From NCBI GenBank assembly GCA_021828635.1, contig JAJZEJ010000106.1, positions 1 through 5,397 on the forward strand: 5,397 nucleotides of DNA, in the 5' to 3' direction. The DNA comes from Chloroflexota bacterium. GTDB taxonomy: Bacteria; Chloroflexota; Ktedonobacteria; Ktedonobacterales; Ktedonobacteraceae. Shown here piece after piece: positions 1 to 4,449 of this stretch. Each line of letters opens with the position of its first letter. Position 1 is the stretch's first letter. The position numbers and the translations under genes are program-made. Under the pieces are notes generated by a model that did no database searches, was not told the DNA's origin, and worked only from the letters and a program-made list of their open reading frames with translations.

Positions 1-429
1 GGCGTGGATGTGATGCATATACATAGGGGCCATCTCAACATCACACCACAGACGATACAGCTCCTCGGTCGGTTTCTCGATTGTGATAGCCCGTCGCACT
101 TGAAAGCCCTCGTTGTGTGGAAGAGGAGCGACGGTGCTGGGACTCTCCTCAAAGGTGCTGATATCGAGCAATTGATAAAGGTAACTATGTCCGATAAGTC
201 CTCGGCGCAGCAACTCGCCGCCGAGGATGGCTGTGATAATACCACCCCAATTGCTCCGTTTCAGGCCATAGAAGGCCAGCAGGCCACCACTGATGACCGA
301 GACTAGACGCTCACCTCGCCCGACATTGATGCTTCTGGAATAGCGTGGATCATGGCGTAGATCGCTTACCTCACGCATCGTTTTACTCATTGGGTTGGCA
401 GTTGTATGTTCTGTATGTGTTGAGGCCAT
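1..429 (-). CDS. DUF2892 + SRPBCC (cyclase/dehydrase-like) protein, C-terminus beyond left edge
   Basis: The minus strand is open from a stop at 502-504 to the left edge. The chosen start at 429 gives 143 visible residues; a second ATG at 390 (Met14) is possible, and neither has a strong Shine-Dalgarno. Residues 1-33 are polar and probably disordered. Residues 35-82 match the DUF2892 (YgaP-type) segment: 'NVGRGERLVSVISGGLLAFY', then a second glycine-rich hydrophobic stretch (GGIITAILGG) and 'RRGLIGHSYLYQLL'. This suggests one or two short membrane helices. From about residue 109, 'QVRRAITIEKPTEELYRLWC' followed by a methionine/histidine-rich stretch is the typical start of an SRPBCC fold (first strand, then helix), as in proteins annotated cyclase/dehydrase or COG5637. 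The DUF2892-SRPBCC order is common in bacteria. SRPBCC domains form a hydrophobic ligand pocket, but the ligand of this group is not established. Most of the SRPBCC domain lies outside the window. The family call is confident; the exact start and function are not. Confidence 0.85.
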   Translation of the reverse strand, partial: MASTHTEHTTANPMSKTMREVSDLRHDPRYSRSINVGRGERLVSVISGGLLAFYGLKRSNWGGIITAILGGELLRRGLIGHSYLYQLLDISTFEESPSTVAPLPHNEGFQVRRAITIEKPTEELYRLWCDVEMAPMYMHHIHA

Positions 430-491
430 CCGCTTTTTCTCGCTTTCTTTCCCCTCAGCTTTCCTCTTGGAGAAGTGTTGCCAAAAATTGC

Positions 492-519
492 TGCTATGAT
501 CTTATGTGTGTACATAGCA
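492..519. repeat. Nested inverted repeats upstream of the DUF2892/SRPBCC gene
   Basis: TGCTATG (492-498) is mirrored by CATAGCA (513-519) across 14 bases. Overlapping it is a second dyad, TATGT (503-507) with ACATA (512-516). The pair sits 63-90 bases upstream of the start at 429, where a promoter or operator for that leftward gene would be expected. No convincing -35/-10 pair was found with it. A regulator binding site is possible but unproven. Confidence 0.35.
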
Positions 520-561
520 TGTATCGATGGCACGAAGGGAGTGTGGCGAAAGTGACAGGGC

Positions 562-585
562 CTGTGCAGGTGGGCGCTTGCACAG
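562..585. repeat. 7-bp inverted repeat between the small gene and the SRPBCC gene
   Basis: CTGTGCA (562-568) and TGCACAG (579-585) form a perfect 7-bp stem around a 10-base loop. It lies 65-88 bases past the stop of the leftward gene at 650-1024 and upstream of the next leftward gene. There is no T-run after it on either strand, so it is not a classical intrinsic terminator. It could be an operator, a 3' RNA hairpin, or chance. Confidence 0.35.
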
Positions 586-649
586 ACACAGACATTGAAG
601 CAAAGGATTGTAGTGATGGTATGTCACAATAGAAGAATATAGTCTGTTT

Positions 650-1024
650 TTAGAGTTTGCTTCTCATGCTCCATTGCTCATATTCGATGAAGATGCCGCC
701 ATCGACGACAAATAGTTTGGGCAGCGTAACGACCGGTGCCGCTGGATCCGTTTTGACCTTCAAACGATAAATAGCGAGATCGTTATCCTGCTTTCCAGTG
801 TAGCCGATGCGGCGTGCGATGCCGCAGATGCGGTCAGGGGCATCAGTTGAGGTGACGAACACCTTGCCCATCGCGTGCTTTGCCGTGATGCGCGTGATGC
901 CGACCGCAGGGGTATACAGGTGTGGAGACGGTAAAGGTTCATTGTATAGCATAAGCGTATTCCCCTTCCTCACAAGTGGCATAGTTGTGTCCACCCATTG
1001 CTCATAAGTATGGTGCGGATACAT
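650..1024 (-). CDS. Hypothetical small protein (124 aa), family not recognised
   Basis: I do not recognise this protein. The frame is open from an in-frame TGA at 1028-1030 to a TAA at 650-652, so it cannot extend further upstream. The ATG at 1024 has no Shine-Dalgarno. An internal ATG at 952 (Met25) is preceded by AGGAAGGGG nine bases upstream and would give a 100-residue protein, perhaps the real start. The sequence looks mostly beta: short strands such as VGITRITAK, GKVFVTST, LAIYRLKVK and LPKLFVVDGGIFIEY, with one likely helix around DRICGIARRIG (residues about 64-74). There is no signal peptide or membrane segment and no obvious catalytic motif. YEQW occurs near both ends (residues 7-10 and 115-118), encoded by an identical 12-base repeat. 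It is on the same strand as the genes on both sides but separated from them by more than 200 bases, so it is probably transcribed alone. That it is a real gene is likely but not certain; overlapping plus-strand frames look worse. Confidence 0.55.
   Translation of the reverse strand: MYPHHTYEQWVDTTMPLVRKGNTLMLYNEPLPSPHLYTPAVGITRITAKHAMGKVFVTSTDAPDRICGIARRIGYTGKQDNDLAIYRLKVKTDPAAPVVTLPKLFVVDGGIFIEYEQWSMRSKL
671..1006. repeat. Perfect 12-base direct repeat at both ends of the small gene
   Basis: CCATTGCTCATA occurs at 671-682 and again at 995-1006 (plus-strand reading), 324 bases apart and in the same codon frame. Both copies encode Tyr-Glu-Gln-Trp on the minus strand. The match stops exactly at 12 bases on both sides. 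It may be a duplicated protein motif or chance. Confidence 0.5.
962..970 (-). promoter_or_regulatory. Strong Shine-Dalgarno supporting an internal start at 952
   Basis: On the minus strand this reads AGGAAGGGG, nine bases before the ATG at 952-950. It is the best ribosome-binding sequence near this gene. No comparable site precedes the upstream ATG at 1024, although a weaker GGTGG precedes an ATG at 982. It argues for a 100-residue product, or for alternative initiation. Confidence 0.45.
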
Positions 1025-1304
1025 AAGTCAAGATTAGTACTAAAAAATGTTCATGGAATTCTTTGGAAAATCTATCTCCACTGGTTCCTACGAACGGATC
1101 TGACCAAAAGTAACATACCTGGAAGCCTGCAAAAATAGTCGTAAAACCTGAACTATAGCCGCTTTAAGACCTGTAGAAAGGGAGAATACGTGCAGCACAG
1201 TGATGAAGGATGGGCTAATATGCATGTATTCTTCCTTTTCGCAGTTAAGAATTTTCTGAGAAAAGTCAGGAAATTAGGAAGATTAGGAGGGATTGGAGAG
1301 GGGA
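1025..1304. other. Intergenic region with purine-rich tail, no gene seen
   Basis: This is 280 bases between the regulator stop and the small gene. I see no credible reading frame, RNA gene or intrinsic terminator. The interrupted dyad TTTTCTGA (1253-1260) / TCAGGAAA (1266-1273) has one mismatch and no adjacent T-run. From 1261 to 1312 the plus strand is almost purely purine, including ATTAGGA at 1273-1279 and 1282-1288 and a related ATTGGA at 1292-1297, with a period of about nine bases. In the regulator transcript (minus strand) this is a C/U-rich, G-poor stretch just past the stop codon, the kind of composition Rho can load on. Rho-dependent termination is a guess. Confidence 0.4.
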
Positions 1305-3104
1305 TCAGGTGAGAATAATGTCGTCTTTGAGTAGATGGAGTAGCGTTTTGGTGATCTGTCGAGCTAGCTGGGGATGAGCCTGTAAACGTTCTTCCAGAAT
1401 ACTAATATTGCGCTGATAGAGTCGCATCAAGGTGCCGGTGGCGTGTTCGGCGTGTTTGGCGTGTTCGTCTTGCTTATCGATTGAGCGTGCCAGGGCCAGG
1501 GCGAACTGGAAGCACTGGTCGGCGCATTGGTAGCAGTTTTTGGCATCATCTATACACTGTGTTACGCGCCCCATCTCCTCGGCGACTTCACCGGAAGCGA
1601 AGTATATCTCGGCCTGGCCGAGGGTGTGCAGATGTGGTATGCCGGGTGTACTTTCCGGCAGGTGGGGGAGTTGTGGAATGGATATTTCGTTCAGTGAACG
1701 TTGCATGATGATCAGCGTGAGATGGCGCAATTGTTCCTGTGAGAGGGTAGCGCGATTGAGCGTGTCGAGAACGCACTGACAAAGGTGAGTTGCCATTGCA
1801 CGTTCGCGTTCGGCGACATCGAGCAAGCCTCCCAGGCGAGCTATGGCCGCGTATTGTATAAAAATGCGTATCAGGTATGCCAGCGTGGTGTAGAGTGTGT
1901 TAAAGGCTGTTTGGGAGGTGGCTATGTTCTCGCCATACGCTTCTTGCCAATAGAGTAGTATCTGGAAGCACTGCTCGCGTGCCTCGTCCAGCAGTGTCAT
2001 AACCTGCATACTCAGTGGTGTTCCGACCAGCCCTGTGGCCTCTTGTTCCTGTAAATCTTCAAGCTGGGTCAGTAATTGTTGTCTGAGCAGGTGGCTGAAG
2101 TCGATCAGGATCATGCATTGGAGCAGGCGCACGACCATCTCTCCTTCATGGTCGTTGCCAATCTGATAGAGACTTCTGCTTTGGCTCAGATATTCGAGTG
2201 CCTGCTGCATCGCGTGTTCTAGCTTCTCTGTATTGGTTGGTGTCGTGCCAGTGAGGGGAACGACTGTTTGTTGATAGGCACTAGCGTAGGTGCAATAGCC
2301 TAGATCACTATAGAGTTGTGCGGCAATGTGTAAATCCTGATGGGCCGTCAGTTTTAGGCATGCTTGCTTATAGCAAGCGTGGGCTTTTTCATAGTCGCCC
2401 AGCGCACTATAGTCATCGCCGCAATGCACTTCAATTCGTGTACATAGTTCAGGAGATGTGCAGGATGTGGTTGTATGTATGCCGTTTGTCAATGTGCTAG
2501 AAACATCCCCATGTGTGTCTTGTAGTGCTTGATGGGCGCGTCTATGATAGCTCAGAGCGGTGTGATACGAGTGGGAGCGATAGTAGGTGAGGCCAAGTTC
2601 ATCCAGAATGGCTGGTTGGTAGTAGCTGGGAGCCAGCGCCAGCGCCTGTTCTAAAGCGGCGAGGGAGCCTGAAAGATTCTGCTGTTCTTGCGCATCCAGG
2701 CCCAATAAGAAGGCAAAATAGCCTTGTTCTTCGATAGGGAGGGTCTCTTGTAAGCCAGGGTCGAGAGGGGGTAGCGTGCAGGAACGAGCGGTGCGCACGC
2801 GAAGTGCCAGTTCTAGCAGACTGTGGAGGAGTGCAGGAAGTTCCTGTTGGGTCTGTATGATTGTGGAAGTCTGAGCAGGTGCTGCATGGCCGTTATTTAG
2901 CTGTATGAAGGAGCGGAAATAGTCGTATGGCTGTTCAAGCTGTTCTGCGAAGTAATGTAGCGCCTCATTTGAAGGTATAATTTTGTCACGTTCAACTGCG
3001 CTGATGTAAGATTTTGAGAATTGTTCTCCACCCAGCTCGGTCTGAGTTATGCTACGCTGGCGGCGTAGCTGCCTGATCAGTTCTCCAATTGATTGTTGCA
3101 TCAT
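1305..3104 (-). CDS. XRE-family HTH transcriptional regulator with long TPR-like domain (599 aa)
   Basis: Likely a DNA-binding regulator. Residues 7-63 form a typical XRE/Cro helix-turn-helix: IGELIRQLRRQRSITQTELG, then FSKSYISAVERDKIIPS (recognition-helix region) and a closing ALHYFAEQL helix. A polar linker (about 70-85) leads into a long, mostly helical region. TPR-like pairs are visible at about 143-195 (SLAALEQALALAPSYYQP; YYRSHSYHTALSYHRRAHQA) and 232-270 (YSALGDYEKAHACYKQACLK). Further degenerate helices follow at 292-345 and 495-545 (CADQCFQFALALAR). There are no membrane segments and no ATPase P-loop, so it is not a LuxR/MalT-type STAND protein. HTH-plus-TPR regulators include the peptide-sensing RRNPP group (PlcR, NprR, Rgg), but those are about 300-430 residues, so this is well outside the usual size. 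It is divergent from the ketosynthase-reductase operon, which suggests that operon is its target. The ligand is unknown. Residues 546-556 (DEHAKHAEHAT) come from a small tandem DNA repeat. Confidence 0.88.
   Translation of the reverse strand: MMQQSIGELIRQLRRQRSITQTELGGEQFSKSYISAVERDKIIPSNEALHYFAEQLEQPYDYFRSFIQLNNGHAAPAQTSTIIQTQQELPALLHSLLELALRVRTARSCTLPPLDPGLQETLPIEEQGYFAFLLGLDAQEQQNLSGSLAALEQALALAPSYYQPAILDELGLTYYRSHSYHTALSYHRRAHQALQDTHGDVSSTLTNGIHTTTSCTSPELCTRIEVHCGDDYSALGDYEKAHACYKQACLKLTAHQDLHIAAQLYSDLGYCTYASAYQQTVVPLTGTTPTNTEKLEHAMQQALEYLSQSRSLYQIGNDHEGEMVVRLLQCMILIDFSHLLRQQLLTQLEDLQEQEATGLVGTPLSMQVMTLLDEAREQCFQILLYWQEAYGENIATSQTAFNTLYTTLAYLIRIFIQYAAIARLGGLLDVAERERAMATHLCQCVLDTLNRATLSQEQLRHLTLIIMQRSLNEISIPQLPHLPESTPGIPHLHTLGQAEIYFASGEVAEEMGRVTQCIDDAKNCYQCADQCFQFALALARSIDKQDEHAKHAEHATGTLMRLYQRNISILEERLQAHPQLARQITKTLLHLLKDDIILT
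1443..1469. repeat. Three tandem copies of a 9-base unit inside the regulator gene
   Basis: GTGTTCGGC, GTGTTTGGC and GTGTTCGTC follow one another directly (1443-1451, 1452-1460, 1461-1469). On the minus strand they encode the near-repeat DEH-AKH-AEH close to the C-terminus. The unit length is a multiple of three, so copy-number changes would keep the frame. Confidence 0.7.
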
Positions 3105-3107
3105 GCA

Positions 3108-3112
3108 TCCTT
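3108..3112 (-). promoter_or_regulatory. Shine-Dalgarno of the regulator; bears on the start choice
   Basis: The minus strand reads AAGGA, three bases before the ATG at 3104 and six bases before the adjacent in-frame ATG at 3101. Normal spacing favours the second ATG, giving 598 residues. The difference is a single methionine. Confidence 0.55.
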
Positions 3113-3255
3113 AAAATCCTGTACTTGGGGTGTCATGCTACCTACGATATGAAATATGATCTACCTGCCTGCATTATTAAACACTCTTCCATCAATAATT
3201 TGGAGTCAATCCCGCATTTATCTTTTTGCGTCAGCCAATAAAAATATATCTCCAC

Positions 3256-3285
3256 TTGATAGGTCACGTGACCCATGCATACACT
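3256..3285 (+). promoter_or_regulatory. Candidate sigma-70-type promoter for the ketosynthase-reductase operon
   Basis: TTGATA (3256-3261, five of six matches to TTGACA) is followed after 18 bases by TACACT (3280-3285, four of six matches to TATAAT). The spacer holds a perfect 12-bp palindrome. Transcription from here would start near 3292 and give a leader of about 144 bases. Found by eye; the -10 match is modest. Confidence 0.45.
3262..3273. promoter_or_regulatory. Perfect 12-bp palindrome, candidate operator
   Basis: GGTCACGTGACC equals its own reverse complement. It begins directly after the candidate -35 hexamer and occupies the promoter spacer, where a bound dimer would be expected to block RNA polymerase. 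XRE-family proteins bind such dyads as dimers, and the divergent XRE gene is the nearest candidate. The assignment is inference; the palindrome itself is directly visible. Confidence 0.6.
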
Positions 3286-3320
3286 CCTATCTTAACAGTA
3301 ACATAGGAAGGCAAGAGCGA

Positions 3321-3353
3321 GCAGGACAATCCCTCGCGGTCGTCCTGCCGCGA
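3321..3353 (+). repeat. Two overlapping, mutually exclusive inverted repeats in the operon leader
   Basis: GCAGGAC (3321-3327) pairs with GTCCTGC (3342-3348) across 14 bases. TCGCGG (3334-3339) pairs with CCGCGA (3348-3353) across eight. The two stems share base 3348 and interleave, so both cannot fully form in one RNA. They could be alternative leader structures or DNA-binding dyads. A TTTTT run (3356-3360) follows the second stem after two bases, so it weakly resembles an attenuator-type terminator. Confidence 0.4.
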
Positions 3354-3358
3354 CGTTT

Positions 3359-3378
3359 TTCCAACTCAACCGTTGGAA
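3359..3378 (+). repeat. 7-bp hairpin/dyad TTCCAAC-N6-GTTGGAA in the leader
   Basis: This is a perfect 7-bp inverted repeat with a six-base loop, ending 57 bases before the ketosynthase start. It could fold in the mRNA or act as a 20-bp operator-like dyad. A six-codon reading frame (3382-3402) begins four bases after it. There is no evidence that this frame is used. Confidence 0.45.
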
Positions 3379-3435
3379 GAGATGTATGAAGTCTGTGATT
3401 GATGTTTATCCCCACAAGGGCAAGAGAGTAGAACG

Positions 3436-4431
3436 ATGAAGAAGCTTCCGGTAAAAATTGCGGGTCTGGGCTATTATCTGCCTGAGCAGCGTGTGACAAA
3501 TGCTGACCTTGAGACCCGTTTGGGCATTCCAGCGCCCTGGATAGAGCGTGTCTCTGGCGTGCGTGAGCGGCGCTATGTGACGCATGAAACCACAGTAACA
3601 ATGAGTGCTGCCGCAGCGCGTATGGCTCTGACGCATGCGGATATGCATGTGCGCGACCTGGATGCTATTATTGGCGCATCGACGGGGCCGCAACAGGCTA
3701 TTCCCTGCACGGCAGCTCTGTTGCAACGCGAGTTGGATGCGCCACAAGGACAGAGCGCCTGCTTCGATGTCAACGCGACCTGTCTGAGCTTTCTCTTTGC
3801 CCTGCACACCGCCGCGCATCTGGTGGCGGCGCATGTCTATCGCACAGTGCTGATCGTCAGTAGTGAGATTGCCTCGCATTCGTTGAATCCTGCTGAGCGT
3901 GAGAGTGCCGTTCTGTTTGGTGATGCGGCGGCGGCGGCGATTGTGACACAGAGTCAGCCGGAAGAGGCAAGTGCTATCTGGCACGCGCAGTTCTGTACCT
4001 ATAGTAGTGGGGCGGAGTTGACGCAGATTGTTGGTGGTGGTACGCTGCATCATCCCAACGATCCAACCACCACGCCGGAGATGAACTTGTTTCAGATGCA
4101 TGGTCGCGCCGTTTTTAAGCTGGCTGCGCAACTCAGTGTCCCTTTTGTGGAGAACTTTTTCGCTGATCTTGACTGGCGACGCGACGAGGTTGACGCTGTT
4201 GTGCCGCATCAGGCCAGCCGTCATGCTATCGAATTGCTCTCGGCACGGCTCGGTTTTCGGCGTGAGCAGGTGATCTGGCATCTAGCGCAACGCGGCAACT
4301 GTATCGCCGCATCGATTCCTCTGACGCTGGCCGAGGCTGTCCATGAAGAGCGCATCAAACGTGGCAACCGCGTCCTGCTCGTTGGTACGGGGGCCGGTCT
4401 AACGTTGGGTGCGTTGGCGCTGACATATTGA
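3436..4431 (+). CDS. Beta-ketoacyl synthase III (FabH/OleA-like, thiolase fold)
   Basis: A 331-residue cytoplasmic condensing enzyme of normal family length, expected to join an acyl-thioester to a second thioester and give a beta-keto product. The start has GAGAG seven bases upstream (3424-3428). The catalytic triad is complete: Cys116 in DVNATCLSF, His258 in VPHQASRHA and Asn288 in RGNCIAASIP. Other family landmarks are WIERVSGVRERR (residues 35-46), FGDAAAAAIV (161-170), HGRAVFKLA (222-230) and the closing GTGAGLTLGA (317-326). CLSF after the active cysteine and HQASR around the histidine lean towards OleA-like relatives rather than housekeeping FabH (CAGF, HQAN). The residue aligning by eye with the OleA glutamate that helps the second acyl group react appears to be Ile89, so head-to-head condensation of two long chains is not assured. 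It is co-transcribed with the OleD-like reductase 18 bases downstream, pointing to a secondary lipid, olefin or beta-lactone pathway rather than core fatty acid synthesis. The family is firm; the substrate is unknown. Confidence 0.9.
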   Translation: MKKLPVKIAGLGYYLPEQRVTNADLETRLGIPAPWIERVSGVRERRYVTHETTVTMSAAAARMALTHADMHVRDLDAIIGASTGPQQAIPCTAALLQRELDAPQGQSACFDVNATCLSFLFALHTAAHLVAAHVYRTVLIVSSEIASHSLNPAERESAVLFGDAAAAAIVTQSQPEEASAIWHAQFCTYSSGAELTQIVGGGTLHHPNDPTTTPEMNLFQMHGRAVFKLAAQLSVPFVENFFADLDWRRDEVDAVVPHQASRHAIELLSARLGFRREQVIWHLAQRGNCIAASIPLTLAEAVHEERIKRGNRVLLVGTGAGLTLGALALTY

Positions 4432-4439
4432 GACATATT
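4422..4439 (+). repeat. Short direct repeat at the ketosynthase-reductase junction
   Basis: GACATATT occurs at 4422-4429 and again at 4432-4439, spanning the ketosynthase stop codon and most of the spacer. It lies immediately before the reductase Shine-Dalgarno AGAGGAAG (4441-4448). It may be a trace of local duplication that set the spacing; no function is evident. Confidence 0.5.
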
Positions 4440-4449
4440 AAGAGGAAGC

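Larger units (their letters stand above)
3105..3435. other. Divergent intergenic control region (331 bases)
   Basis: This non-coding region separates the leftward regulator from the rightward ketosynthase and must carry both promoters. The left two-thirds is AT-rich. It contains a plausible rightward promoter with a palindrome in its spacer, then a leader of about 140 bases with three inverted repeats. No convincing -35/-10 pair for the leftward regulator was found. A TTGACT lies on the minus strand at 3206-3211, but nothing like a -10 box follows at 16-18 bases. A 77-codon plus-strand frame at 3156-3389 has no ribosome-binding site and is not considered a gene. Confidence 0.7.

Noticed and set aside
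4..306. Plus-strand 100-codon frame
   Set aside because: It lies antisense to the DUF2892/SRPBCC gene, which has clear family motifs; the plus-strand product resembles nothing known.
345..632. Plus-strand 95-codon frame
   Set aside because: Partly antisense to the SRPBCC gene start and otherwise over the dyad-containing gap; no ribosome-binding site or recognisable motif.
1253..1273. Imperfect inverted repeat as terminator of the regulator
   Set aside because: The stem has a mismatch, is AT-rich, and is not followed by a T-run in the direction of transcription.
3173..3199. ATTATT / AATAAT inverted repeat in the divergent region
   Set aside because: Only six A/T base pairs across a 15-base gap in AT-rich sequence, which is expected by chance.
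3156..3389. Plus-strand 77-codon frame in the divergent region
   Set aside because: No Shine-Dalgarno before its ATG, it runs through the candidate promoter and palindrome, and the sequence is not protein-like.
3382..3402. Six-codon upstream frame (possible leader peptide)
   Set aside because: A GGA lies just before its ATG, but frames this short are common by chance and there is no run of regulatory codons.
3406..4281. Minus-strand 291-codon frame
   Set aside because: Antisense to the ketosynthase, whose catalytic triad and family motifs are intact; the minus product is rich in Arg, Cys and His and looks like a mirror frame.
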